IMG/VR virus record: IMGVR_UViG_3300034198_008826
Span: 1 to 28,009 of that record
Reading direction: 5' to 3' (one strand)
DNA: 28,009 bases
Source: a virus
The translations under genes were made by a program, and so were the position numbers. This document shows positions 8,001-16,470 of the stretch, piece by piece (the stretch's first letter is position 1; each line of letters begins with the position of its first letter). Under the pieces are notes generated by a model. It worked only from the letters and a program-made list of their open reading frames with translations. It had not been told where the DNA came from and did not search any database.

Positions 8001-11000
8001 ATTTCTTAGTACATGCATTAACTCCAGGGTATAGAGCAAGAACTGCATCCCTTCCAACAATGGGAACTCAATCAACCCCATCTGTTCCAGCAGATAGATT
8101 TGCTGAATTTGGAATAACAACTTCATCAAAATCTCCATACTTACAAACACTTCCAACACAATTTGTTAAAAATACTAAACAGTTTAATGAAGCATTAAGA
8201 GCTGGTGCAGATGCATCTCAGTTTAGACAAGTAACTGGACCTGATATGGTCAGCCTTTTGCTTTTCTTAAAAGATCAAGGTGTTAGTGCTGGTAAAGCAA
8301 AAGTAATTGCTGAAAGAGCAGCAAATGTTTTAAATGAGTTAGTTGCTTCATCTAATGTTCCTATTACAGAAGAATTATTTGGCAATATGGTTAATCGTGC
8401 TTCTGTAAGAGCAATTAGAAGCGGATTCCTTCCATCAATGACTAGAGTTGTAGATTCAATGGGCTACGATATGCACACTAGAAACAGAGGACTTGCACCA
8501 GTACCTTATGCCAATGGAGTAACAAAACTTCCAGGTTATGGCGGTGGAGATATTATTCCAGCTATGTTGGAGCCAGGAGAGTCTGTTGTAACAAAGCAAG
8601 CAACTGCAAGATATGCACCAATCATTGATATGATGAATAAAGGTCAACTTCCAGGTTTTGCACAAGGAGTTACAGGTATTGGAAAATTAGGTAACTTTGC
8701 TAAAAATATAATTACAGGTCCAGGAATTGTAGCAAGTCTTGTTGGAGGTATTGCTGGACAAAATATTGGTAATCAATTAGGTGGAACATTTGGCGGACTT
8801 GCTGGTGGAATTATAGGTCCAGCATTGTTAAGTCCAGTAATGAAATTGGGTGGAGCATTATTTAATGTTGCTAAAGCTGGCGGCGGAGTAAGAACAGTTT
8901 TGATGGGATTGAGAACAGCATTAATGGCAAATCCGTGGGGACTTGCAATTACTGGAACATTAGCGGTTGCCGCAGGAATGTGGAAACTTTGGGACAATGC
9001 TAGAAAAGCAAGACAAGCTTCTGTAGATGCATTTAAATTAACTGGCAAAGAAGCTGCTGAAGCAAAAATTAAAGTTGTAAGTTTTTCAGACAATATTAAA
9101 TCTGCTATGGAGAATGCTAAAAAACAAGCAGAATTAAACAAGGCATTAATTGAATCAACAAAAATTGCAGGTGGCACTGGCGGATTAAATATGACAGTTA
9201 AAGAACTTAAAGAAATGCAAAAGTCTGCTAAAGAAACAATGCCAGATATTGTTAAGATGTTTGATCAAATGGATCGTTCAGATGTTGTTGCAAATGCAGC
9301 AGCACTAAAAGCACAATTTGTAGCAGGTGGAAAATCAGCAGAAGAAGCATCAAAGATGATTTTTTCAATTATCTCTGTTTCTAATAAAGCTGGTATGGCA
9401 GTTAAAGCAATTTCTTCACAAGCGTTTGTTGATATTAAAGATAAGGCAACCGCAGCAACATCTTCTATAATTGCATTCAATAATGCAATGAAGGTTGGAG
9501 CAGATAAAAAAGAATTAGCAGCAGCTTTTGATTCAGCAATGAGTTCCGTAGATGCATACTATCAAAGTCTTGTTGGAAGCAAAGATGAAACTGGACATAT
9601 CATTACACAGACAGAAGCCCTTGCCATGTCTATGGATAAATTAAATAAGAATGCAAAAACAAATAAGGCAATTGGTGCAGACCAACTCGCAATCTTATTA
9701 AAAGAACGTCCAGAAATGTTGGGAATTCTTAGTGCAACAGATAGCACTGCAGATGCATATGCAAAGATTAAACTTTATACATCAGGAATTGCAGCAGACT
9801 TAACAAACATTAGCGGCAAACAAGCACAATCAATGTTGTCAGCACAAACAGCATTACAGCAAAGTGCAACAAATATTACTACAGATGCATCTCTTGGTGC
9901 ACCAACTTCTGGTTTAGCAGCACTTGGAACAAAGGCAGCAACCGATTCAAAGAATGCAGCTGCCGCTGCATCTGCTGCAGCTAAAGCAGCACAAAGAGAT
10001 ATTACTGCTGAAACAAATGCAATTGATAAAAAAATTCAAGCAATTAAAGCAGAAGCAGATGCAAGAAAGAAAGCATTGTCAGAACAACAAGCATCTGCAG
10101 ATATATCTCTTCAAATTCAACAGCAACAACTTAAATATCAACAAGCAATTGCTACTGGTAATATGGCAGATGCTGCTTCAGCACAATTAGAAATTCAAAA
10201 GTTAAGTGGACAACGTCAGACACAACTTGCTCAAAATGCGATTGATAATAAAGCACAATCTCAAACTGAGGCCCTACAATCTCAAAAAGATGGTTTGGCA
10301 GCATCAATAGCAGCAGCTCAAAAGAAAGCAACAGATCTTCAAGGAAAAGCAACTGGTGCTGCAGACTATAGTTCAAAAATTCAAGCAATCCAACAAGCTA
10401 TTGCGGGATTAATTTCTGAAACATCTCTTACTAGTGATCCAGCAACAATTAAAGCAAATGGAATAAAGTTAAGTCAGCAACTAGATGCCTTAAGAAAACT
10501 TGGATCTGAAGGTGTAAAGGCGGCAAATGCAATTGCTCCAACTTCTGGAAAAGTTTATAATGGTTCTACTCTTGAAAATAAGCCAACCGACTACGCACAA
10601 GTTCTTCAGCAGCTTGCATCTAAAAATGAACAAAATGCAAAAGATCAAAAATTATTTAGTGGATCGGTTTCAGATTTTGCAGCAGCAGTAGCACTCTTTA
10701 AGGGAGTTAACACAACTGGAAGTAATACAACCTTTACAAGTGGAAAAGCAGCTGCAGCAGCATTTAATAAAAAAACTGGCGGGTCTTGGGGTGCTAGTCA
10801 ATTTGATAATTTTGAAACAAAAGCAAATACAAATTCTGATAGCGTATCTTCACAATTTGGTAAAGGAATGGGATATTCAGAAGGAACAGAATTTTCTGTA
10901 GATCATAACTTTAAGAGATACACATATAAGATGCAAAAGAATAAAGATGGAAATCTTTATGCAGCATTTGAATCTGTTACACAGCTTCCAAAGAAAGCAC

Positions 11001-11365
11001 AAGGTGGACTTATGTTTGGTCCAGGAACTGGAACATCTGATTCAATTCCAGCAATGCTTTCTAGAGGAGAGTATGTTGTTAAAGCATCTGCTGTTCAAAA
11101 ATATGGCGTTGGCACATTAGATAGCATTAACTCTCTTAAGATGGCAGCAGGCGGAATGGTAATGTCATATGGAGACACTTCAAGATATATGGGCGGCGGA
11201 AGAATTGCTATGGCACAGGGTGGACAAGCTACCACTGGAAATGTTATAATTTCTAATAACATTACTGTTAATGGAACAAACCTATCTGGTGATGAAATTG
11301 CAAGAGCAATTACTGTTGAACAAAATCGTCAAATGGCTATGAGCGGAAGAAGAAGGACTTATTAA
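5081..11365 (+). CDS. Tape measure protein, 2094 residues
   Basis: The longest gene here, three bases after the chaperones; no strong ribosome site, so coupling to GT translation is likely. Residues 1-200 are helical and Gln/Asn rich. About 205-430 resembles the TP901-type tape measure core (FMQIDTELTRLTKVYGGLS, then ELSSAYGVNFKETIALAADI and MKEGGVDAASAANGLKSALG). Hydrophobic segments lie near 532-575, 1213-1260 and 1280-1305 and may enter the host membrane at DNA ejection. Residues about 847-1140 are an unrecognised Gly/Ser/Pro-rich region. A motif of the form IPAML..GE.VV.....A....Y occurs twice, near 1152-1180 and 1980-2018. A long Ala/Gln coiled coil spans about 1617-1775. No lysozyme or peptidase motif (such as HxxxD...H of M23) is evident. 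At roughly 0.15 nm per residue the tail would be about 300 nm, unusually long. Confidence 0.93.
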   Translation: MTENINTQITASADFSSLISQIHQAVSQLALLQQKIGASNVALSQQINASNNAFANTLKNSNQFSTHFVTLAGDTEKFGKALDQGKLKLKDYYNSWQQYHRQGTGLIKDLAKQQAALQNAIVQPMGRNAQGQMQFNVHVPAGIDELANKTKIAKQEMSILNKVMSDGANQLINWGKNTQWAGRQLTVGLTVPMAAFGQAAAQSFMQIDTELTRLTKVYGGLSATSQTELTKVRNETIKTAKELSSAYGVNFKETIALAADIAATGKQGNELMSSLRETTRLSVLGEVSRQDAMKATLAIQNAFKQNTTELGQSIDFLNAVENQTSTTLQDLVNAIPKAGPVVKGLGGNVKDLALMLVAMKEGGVDAASAANGLKSALGSLINPTKTAKGLFQSFGIDLGSIVNNNAGHVTDTIMALQEALNKLNPLQKQQALEALFGKYQFARMGALFDNLGKKGSQTLQVLDLMKASTQDLAGVAQRELAQQTESASGKYKRALESLRADLATVGSGFLGVSTNLLKIADGILKAFNALPSPVKKFVTLLGGLTAVAGPIIMLTGVFSNFLGYVLKGFAGIRAFFSHADKFKLLTPDIRAANEAGLLIEKTFYSDAEAAIVLKNALSALKLEMQQIAALANEHTITAKPLVGGISGTQIGGLDFAHYNPQARLTEEQRLQQTFHTAIPLDPSTNKKIGENPQVMMMPGQGIAKVQGLTMINGATTGINAAESAKWNAMMTTMAMRTKSEMQAVEKVLIETGQLPAEFMADFNVILPKMQAIATTAAESSARVARSAEQGILSVKAAQSEIEAINAAMIADMNALSIASGVPQARMTMVPGTNTAIASGTAVAGNQDYNMRSVLRSGEGRMGGITSRISNALKIGIRRIKLQNGGTAIGHYSKGFTPKSAMAAARMLKAFAKRSSGIGGLRTPNLRGTGSGPSTISASEAGTGISFGLLTKRNSKVYQDPTIQEYGITPTSGNDFLVHALTPGYRARTASLPTMGTQSTPSVPADRFAEFGITTSSKSPYLQTLPTQFVKNTKQFNEALRAGADASQFRQVTGPDMVSLLLFLKDQGVSAGKAKVIAERAANVLNELVASSNVPITEELFGNMVNRASVRAIRSGFLPSMTRVVDSMGYDMHTRNRGLAPVPYANGVTKLPGYGGGDIIPAMLEPGESVVTKQATARYAPIIDMMNKGQLPGFAQGVTGIGKLGNFAKNIITGPGIVASLVGGIAGQNIGNQLGGTFGGLAGGIIGPALLSPVMKLGGALFNVAKAGGGVRTVLMGLRTALMANPWGLAITGTLAVAAGMWKLWDNARKARQASVDAFKLTGKEAAEAKIKVVSFSDNIKSAMENAKKQAELNKALIESTKIAGGTGGLNMTVKELKEMQKSAKETMPDIVKMFDQMDRSDVVANAAALKAQFVAGGKSAEEASKMIFSIISVSNKAGMAVKAISSQAFVDIKDKATAATSSIIAFNNAMKVGADKKELAAAFDSAMSSVDAYYQSLVGSKDETGHIITQTEALAMSMDKLNKNAKTNKAIGADQLAILLKERPEMLGILSATDSTADAYAKIKLYTSGIAADLTNISGKQAQSMLSAQTALQQSATNITTDASLGAPTSGLAALGTKAATDSKNAAAAASAAAKAAQRDITAETNAIDKKIQAIKAEADARKKALSEQQASADISLQIQQQQLKYQQAIATGNMADAASAQLEIQKLSGQRQTQLAQNAIDNKAQSQTEALQSQKDGLAASIAAAQKKATDLQGKATGAADYSSKIQAIQQAIAGLISETSLTSDPATIKANGIKLSQQLDALRKLGSEGVKAANAIAPTSGKVYNGSTLENKPTDYAQVLQQLASKNEQNAKDQKLFSGSVSDFAAAVALFKGVNTTGSNTTFTSGKAAAAAFNKKTGGSWGASQFDNFETKANTNSDSVSSQFGKGMGYSEGTEFSVDHNFKRYTYKMQKNKDGNLYAAFESVTQLPKKAQGGLMFGPGTGTSDSIPAMLSRGEYVVKASAVQKYGVGTLDSINSLKMAAGGMVMSYGDTSRYMGGGRIAMAQGGQATTGNVIISNNITVNGTNLSGDEIARAITVEQNRQMAMSGRRRTY

Positions 11366-11823
11366 TGAGCACAGTATATTTACCAGTAGGCTCAGCACTC
11401 TTTGTTGATACTTCAACAAATGATACTCCAGTATGGCAAAAATTAACAGAGCACAATAGATCTCAGATAACTTTAGACAATAACAGAATTGAAAAAATTC
11501 AAAGAATGTCCAATGGGACACTTAGAAAATTATTTGTGGCGGATAAAAAGACATTTAGTACATCTTGGACAATGCTTCCATCATATTCAACAATGACAGT
11601 TGATGGCGGATGGGGAGCAGAAGATTTAAGATCATTTTATTATGGAACAAAAGGACAACAAACTTTTAAATTAAGAATTTCATATAATGGTACAAGAACA
11701 GAAGATTTTGTTGTTTCCTTTCAAACATGCAATTTTACAGTAGTCAAAAGAAATGTGAAGGCAAAATCATCAGATACACCCCAAGAATTTTGGGATGTTA
11801 GTCTTGCAATGGAACAGGTATAA
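11365..11823 (+). CDS. Minor tail protein after the tape measure (distal tail, probable)
   Basis: 152 residues, TAATG junction with the tape measure and a good purine-rich site GGAAGAAGAAGGA just upstream. The protein is beta-rich (TVYLPVGSALFVDTS, then TFKLRISYNG and DFVVSFQTCNFTVVKR) and includes a DDxxIEKIQRMSNGTLRK-like stretch. Many phages carry a small tail-tube-like or distal-tail (Dit-type) protein here that joins the tube to the tip. A short protein without the usual Dit galectin-like second domain fits a single-domain ring protein. The role comes from position and fold character, not from a motif. Confidence 0.5.
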   Translation: MSTVYLPVGSALFVDTSTNDTPVWQKLTEHNRSQITLDNNRIEKIQRMSNGTLRKLFVADKKTFSTSWTMLPSYSTMTVDGGWGAEDLRSFYYGTKGQQTFKLRISYNGTRTEDFVVSFQTCNFTVVKRNVKAKSSDTPQEFWDVSLAMEQV

Positions 11824-13811
11824 TGATCTCTGTAGGAACAGATGCGGACGACCTTGCCGTAAAAAATCTATTATCTCAAAGCACAAGCATGTCTATGGAT
11901 ATTGGTGCAACAATTGATATTAATGTAAATTCAATGGTAGACTTTACAAGTTCTTCTATTACTGGAAATGATTATACTACGATTGCAAATCGTCAGCCAT
12001 TTAAAAAGCTTTTTCCATTGGATACAATTGTAAAGCCATTAAGACCAGTTTCGGCGGGAATTAAATATGGGGTATCAGGAGATGTTGCACAATATACATA
12101 TGCAGATCCCACTACAGTTACATATACTCCAGATGCACAAAAAACAAATACAATTAAATATAGAACCTATTATCCAGGTTCAGACACATATTACAAATAT
12201 TGGCTAAGCCCAAAAGATCAGAACGCATCCCTTGCGATTACATATCCAAAAACAGTTTATGCAAATAAAATAATTATAACATTTGAAATTAGTCATTCGA
12301 TGCCATCTGCCTGGTCTATTACAGTTGGTTCCTCAACAATATCTGGAACATCAGCAGATATTAAAAACTTCAATTCAACAAAGTTTGATGCTGGGCAGTT
12401 GGCACTTTATTACAATGGAACAACATGGAGCAAAAATGCTTCAGATATTAATTTAAATTCTTATGCAAGCTTTACAACAATGTCAATGACCGCCACAAAT
12501 CCAGGCGGATATATTGGAGTAATTGAATTTGCACCACACTGGGTAAGAGATTTGACACCATATGTAGTTGATTTTAATTTAAGAAAAGAATCTTCAGCAA
12601 GTACTGAAGCACTAATTCCAGTAGGAAACATTACCGCAAACTCTTTATCAATGATGTTAAATAACTATAATGGCAATCAATCTTCTGGATCAATTTACTT
12701 TGAAACATATTTGAAGTCAACAACAATTGATATTACAAAGATGTATTTATACAAGCAAGCTCAAATAAATCTTTATATAAAATTATACAATTCAGGCGGA
12801 GGGTATTCAGATTCAAAGGGATCTTATTATAAGATTAATCAAGGAACATTTTATTTAGATTCATGGGATATCGCAGAGTATGGTGATGTTACTTTAAACG
12901 GACTTGATGGAGCAAAAATTCTTCAAGAAACATTAGCACCAGATATTTTTTGCGATGGCTATTCGTCCGTAGCAATTATTAGAAGATTGCTTGATGCAGT
13001 AGGATTTACAAATTATAGCTTTAACTACAATACAAATGATCAATCAATTATTTCTCCAAATTACTGGTGGACAGATGCCACAATGACAGTTTGGGATAAC
13101 TTACAAAATCTTTGCAGAGATTCTCAGATGAGTGCTGTTATGGATGAAAACAATGTATTGCAGTTTTATACAAGAGACTTTATCTATGATGCTACTAAGT
13201 CTGTAAACTATCAGTTTAGAAATTCTTTTAGTGGATCTGATTTATCAAATATAATTTCATTGGTTAAAAAAGATTTGCCATCTGTTAATCAGGTAAAAAT
13301 TATTTACTACAGTGCCGTAAGCTCTGCATACGACCAAAGTAGTGCACCTCTTTGGTCATCTGGACAATCATTTCTTGCCGCAGCAGCATTGGTTGAAAAT
13401 ATTTTAACTAGTGATGTTCCTTCAATAGGAGTAAAAAAATATCTTCATCTTAATCCAATTGTTATTAATGATTTAAATGCAGAGCAAATTGTTTATAGTT
13501 ACAACGGATTTTTTATGGTGGGATCTGAGATTATAGAGTATGATGCTATAGAATATCAATATACAGATATTAATACGTTAGATTCTAAAACAATTGATGT
13601 TACTGGAGAATCTGATCTTCTTAAATATCGTGGGCAAGCAAAAATTAATGCAACCCCAGGAAATAATTTATATCAAACAACATTTACGCCAACTGGAAGA
13701 TATAGAATTAAAACCAGAGGAGCGTTTGGCACAAAGATCGAAAATCATTATGTTAATGCAAAAAATGATTCAGATGGTTGGTCTGGATATAAAGGCGTGG
13801 TGTGGAAGTAA
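11823..13811 (+). CDS. Tail tip/hub protein, N-terminal half (probable split hub)
   Basis: 662 residues with a TAATG junction. Residues 1-120 are a Ser/Thr-rich beta region. Residues around 130-240 form a jelly-roll-like segment (NASLAITYPKTVYANKIII, then WVRDLTPYVVDFN). The middle and C-terminal part (TLNGLDGAKILQETLAPDIF, then IIRRLLDAVGF and WDNLQNLCRDSQMSAVMDEN, FYTRDF) resembles the baseplate hub fold (T4 gp27-like, prophage tail endopeptidase-associated Tal N-domain): a ring that docks on the tail tube and carries a short linker to the next domain. The protein stops at residue 662 where relatives usually continue; the next gene appears to hold the rest. No peptidase motif was seen. Confidence 0.55.
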   Translation: MISVGTDADDLAVKNLLSQSTSMSMDIGATIDINVNSMVDFTSSSITGNDYTTIANRQPFKKLFPLDTIVKPLRPVSAGIKYGVSGDVAQYTYADPTTVTYTPDAQKTNTIKYRTYYPGSDTYYKYWLSPKDQNASLAITYPKTVYANKIIITFEISHSMPSAWSITVGSSTISGTSADIKNFNSTKFDAGQLALYYNGTTWSKNASDINLNSYASFTTMSMTATNPGGYIGVIEFAPHWVRDLTPYVVDFNLRKESSASTEALIPVGNITANSLSMMLNNYNGNQSSGSIYFETYLKSTTIDITKMYLYKQAQINLYIKLYNSGGGYSDSKGSYYKINQGTFYLDSWDIAEYGDVTLNGLDGAKILQETLAPDIFCDGYSSVAIIRRLLDAVGFTNYSFNYNTNDQSIISPNYWWTDATMTVWDNLQNLCRDSQMSAVMDENNVLQFYTRDFIYDATKSVNYQFRNSFSGSDLSNIISLVKKDLPSVNQVKIIYYSAVSSAYDQSSAPLWSSGQSFLAAAALVENILTSDVPSIGVKKYLHLNPIVINDLNAEQIVYSYNGFFMVGSEIIEYDAIEYQYTDINTLDSKTIDVTGESDLLKYRGQAKINATPGNNLYQTTFTPTGRYRIKTRGAFGTKIENHYVNAKNDSDGWSGYKGVVWK

Positions 13812-15184
13812 TGGCAACAGATCGTATTGTAGATTACAATGCAACAGTATCATCTGTTGCAGCTCAAGTAGATACAACTACTCAAGCATATGATGGAACT
13901 GAACAAGTTTCATATACAATGAATAAAGAATTTAATGTTTCTAAATCTCTTCTTACAATTAGTACCGATAACGATTCTTCAACAAATTCTATTATTATAA
14001 GAGATAGCAAAATATCAACCGCCTCCCAATACTATGCTTTTGGCACAACTATGTTTTTTAAAGCATCCGTTAATGATGAAAGACAATGCGGTGGCATGGG
14101 ATTTTTTGTTGATGGAAATGGTGCCACAGGATATTTTGTTTCAATTACTAGTACATCAACTGCCGCAGCTCAAGGTGGAAATGAATTTAAATTTTATAAG
14201 GTAAAAAATGGCAATAAGTATTTATTGGATGATTCTCAATCAGTAAGTGATGCGGCTAGACTTACTGGAATTTATAGTGGAACCTCTTACAAGATAGATA
14301 TATTTGTAAATGTTGGGTCAACCAAAACCGATCTTATTGCCTATGTTAATGGATTTAAAATTACAGCTTCAGATTCATCTAAAACAGTTGGGTCTAATAC
14401 AATTGCAGTTTTACCTAAATCTAGCAAGATTGGACTTTATGCCAATCTGGGTACAGCAGCATTTGACTATGTTTATGCCATGCAAATAGATTCAACACAA
14501 TTTAACTCTGCAAATACATATAATATTTATAAGCAAAGCTTTTCTAAAACAGCAATTGATGTAGCATACGGAGATTTATTTGTAAGTGGAACTCAAGAAG
14601 TTGATTCATCAACATCAACAAAATTTGTTCAAGAGTTTGGGCCAGTTGCTAGAGAAATTAGAAATATCAAAACTAGATACGACTCTACTCCAGCTTTTCC
14701 AAAATATATTACAACTGGAATTAATCAGGCGGTTTCAGTTATTGGATCTAAACTTTCTTCGTTTACAGCAGACATATATCTTTTAAATAATTCTGGAACC
14801 TATGTTCCAATTGATGATGGAGCACTCACATCGTTTGCAATTATTGGAAATACAATTACAACAAGCAGCCCACTTACTTATATGGATGATACACTAGACC
14901 CATATTCTCCACAAGAACCAGTTGCATTTAATTCACAATGGATTCAAAAATATATTGATGCTAAAAATCTTTCTGATTGGATTAAAAATCAATGGAAAAA
15001 TCAACAAAGAACTATTGAATTAGTTACATTTGCAAATCCATTAATTTCAGTTTCAGATATTATTACAGTTGATTATCCGTTCAATGGATTGTCTTCAAGT
15101 AATAAATTTGTAGTTACAAATGTTACTCAAGCATGGAAGGACGGGTTAGAGACTACCATTACAGCTAGATCCATTTATAGTTGA
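13811..15184 (+). CDS. Tail tip/hub protein, C-terminal half with LamG/jelly-roll-like domain
   Basis: 457 residues from ATG 13811, which shares one base with the upstream TAA (TAATG). A GTG 13802 would add three residues (MEV) but gives a longer overlap and no better site. Residues about 75-225 look like a LamG/concanavalin-type sandwich (AFGTTMFFKASV, GGMGFFVDGNGATGYFVSI, YKIDIFVNVG, LIAYVNGFKI). Such domains bind sugars or serve as spacers. The final ~90 residues (KYIDAKNLSDWIKNQWKN, then IELVTFANPLISVSDIITVDYP) match the closing segment of hub proteins, where a ring-forming strand region follows an 'A..L..W...' helix. Together with the preceding gene it could form one hub. Confidence 0.55.
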   Translation: MATDRIVDYNATVSSVAAQVDTTTQAYDGTEQVSYTMNKEFNVSKSLLTISTDNDSSTNSIIIRDSKISTASQYYAFGTTMFFKASVNDERQCGGMGFFVDGNGATGYFVSITSTSTAAAQGGNEFKFYKVKNGNKYLLDDSQSVSDAARLTGIYSGTSYKIDIFVNVGSTKTDLIAYVNGFKITASDSSKTVGSNTIAVLPKSSKIGLYANLGTAAFDYVYAMQIDSTQFNSANTYNIYKQSFSKTAIDVAYGDLFVSGTQEVDSSTSTKFVQEFGPVAREIRNIKTRYDSTPAFPKYITTGINQAVSVIGSKLSSFTADIYLLNNSGTYVPIDDGALTSFAIIGNTITTSSPLTYMDDTLDPYSPQEPVAFNSQWIQKYIDAKNLSDWIKNQWKNQQRTIELVTFANPLISVSDIITVDYPFNGLSSSNKFVVTNVTQAWKDGLETTITARSIYS

Positions 15185-15186
15185 CC

Positions 15187-15205
15187 AAATGGTATAATTA
15201 AAATT
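15187..15205 (+). promoter_or_regulatory. Extended -10 promoter, possible leaderless start for gene 15206
   Basis: TATAAT 15193-15198 with TG at 15190-15191 (TGG-TATAAT) lies 7 nt before ATG 15206. A transcript started 7-8 nt after the -10 would begin at or next to the ATG. No ribosome site precedes that ATG. The -35 position (15170-15175, TCCATT) is poor, so the extended -10 would carry the promoter. Confidence 0.5.
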
Positions 15206-15598
15206 ATGACTAATGCTAACATTTCCAGCAACCAAGTAGCAAAAAATGCTCCGATATTTTTAACGGCAGATTCACCAGAGCTATATTACCTAGACCCATC
15301 CTTTGTAAGAATTATTTCTGCAAATGCTACCACTAGCTATGTTAATGCATATTTGTCTGGCGGAAATTTTGGAGGAGGAAGTGGGCCAGTTGTTCCACCA
15401 TCAAATCCAGTTGATCCAGTTAATCCAAAAACTCCAGCAAAAGGAAAAAAGCTTCCACCAGATCTTTCTGATATTTCAATTTATAAACAAGAGATTGATT
15501 ACACGGTTAATCCCCCAAAAGTTAATATTACATTTAGAGTAAAAAATTCAACTGGACTATCAGTTGTCGGACTGAATATGTTGGTGCCTAAGCAATGA
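15206..15598 (+). CDS. Small tail-tip protein with Pro-rich linker
   Basis: 130 residues. ATG 15206 has no ribosome-binding site, but a perfect extended -10 ends 7 bases upstream, so it may be translated from a leaderless mRNA. Residues 1-52 form a small beta domain (NAPIFLTADSPELYYLDPSF); residues 53-84 are a Gly then Pro-rich linker (GGGSGPVVPPSNPVDPVNP); residues 85-130 form a second strand region (ISIYKQEIDYTV, ITFRVKNSTGLSVVGLNML). That last block is a recurring small domain I know from phage tail-tip proteins ('YKQ.I.Y....P..VTF.VKNS.G'), but its function is not established. Stop and next start overlap as ATGA. It likely sits at the tail tip beside the hub. Confidence 0.5.
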   Translation: MTNANISSNQVAKNAPIFLTADSPELYYLDPSFVRIISANATTSYVNAYLSGGNFGGGSGPVVPPSNPVDPVNPKTPAKGKKLPPDLSDISIYKQEIDYTVNPPKVNITFRVKNSTGLSVVGLNMLVPKQ

Positions 15599-16470
15599 TT
15601 ACTAAATTTGGAAAAAGATTTATTACTTCTTATCTAGCAGGAAATGCCCCGTTCCCAGGGCAAGAGCTTGCAATTGGTATTGATTCAACAGCAGTTAATT
15701 CAAGCGGTAACGATACACGACTTGGATTTGAATTTTATAGATATCCAGTAACCCTAGGCTCAATTGATATTCAAACAGATCAATCTGGCAACAGCACATA
15801 TGCAGTTGTTTATAAAACAACTATTCCACAAGACGTGGCGGGGATTGTAAAGGAAATAGGTCTTTACCCAGGAGTAAGATCTAGCGTTAATGCATTTGAT
15901 AGCAAGTTTATTTCAGATTTTGAAAACAATTTATTGTGGGTAGACTCTACTGGAATTAATCCAGATTTAGTTACAACTCCAACACCAAGAATTGGATCAA
16001 CAATGTTTAAGATTGTTTCCGCATCAGGAGCTGTAAAAGAATTTACCTCATCAATTATTCCTCTTAATATTTCTGGTTATAGTCAAAATGACACACTTGC
16101 TTTGTCTTATAACCAAGCAGATACCAATCTTTCTTCTATCAAGATAAAGTTTTATAGTTCTGATTCAGATTATGTTTATTTAAACTATACTAACTTTTCC
16201 GCAACTGGAGAAGCAATTAAAAGCCTTCCGCTATCTGGATTAGTTACAGTAGGAAATCCAGATACAACATCAATCTTTAAAGTTGGTGTAGAGGTGACTG
16301 CCAAAAATACTGGTGCAACAACAGTTTATTTGGACGGATTAAGAATTAATGACGAAGATACTTTCGATCCTAGATTTGGAATGATTGCTAGATCAGTTCT
16401 TTCAACACCACTTACAAAGTTGGCTGGAAGACCAGTTGATATAGAATACAGATTGGCACTGAACTTTTAA
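15595..16470 (+). CDS. Tail tip/fibre-associated protein, receptor-binding candidate
   Basis: 291 residues, overlapping the previous gene by 4 bases (ATGA). The first ~110 residues (FGKRFITSYLAGNAPFPGQ, then LAIGIDSTAVNSSG and FEFYRYPVTLGSIDI, ending in an IVKEIGLYPG motif) have the pattern of a widespread phage tail-fibre N-terminal domain. In that family an 'IG.G..A....T.L..E..R.....' segment is followed by 'I.EIGL' before the fibre body. Residues ~140-290 are a beta sandwich with a possible carbohydrate-binding jelly roll (TLALSYNQADTNLSSIKIKF, VYLDGLRINDED, ending VDIEYRLALNF). It joins the next gene by TAATG. Attachment of fibres to the tip, or sugar binding, is an inference from these features. 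Confidence 0.5.
   Translation: MITKFGKRFITSYLAGNAPFPGQELAIGIDSTAVNSSGNDTRLGFEFYRYPVTLGSIDIQTDQSGNSTYAVVYKTTIPQDVAGIVKEIGLYPGVRSSVNAFDSKFISDFENNLLWVDSTGINPDLVTTPTPRIGSTMFKIVSASGAVKEFTSSIIPLNISGYSQNDTLALSYNQADTNLSSIKIKFYSSDSDYVYLNYTNFSATGEAIKSLPLSGLVTVGNPDTTSIFKVGVEVTAKNTGATTVYLDGLRINDEDTFDPRFGMIARSVLSTPLTKLAGRPVDIEYRLALNF

Noticed and set aside
5081-11365. Peptidase or lysozyme domain in the tape measure protein
   Set aside because: No M23-type HxxxD...HxH pattern or lysozyme-type catalytic residues could be found by reading.
8700-13260. TATAAT matches inside genes (8706, 9467, 11243, 13250 and others)
   Set aside because: They lack the upstream TG, sit within long genes and are expected by chance in AT-rich DNA.
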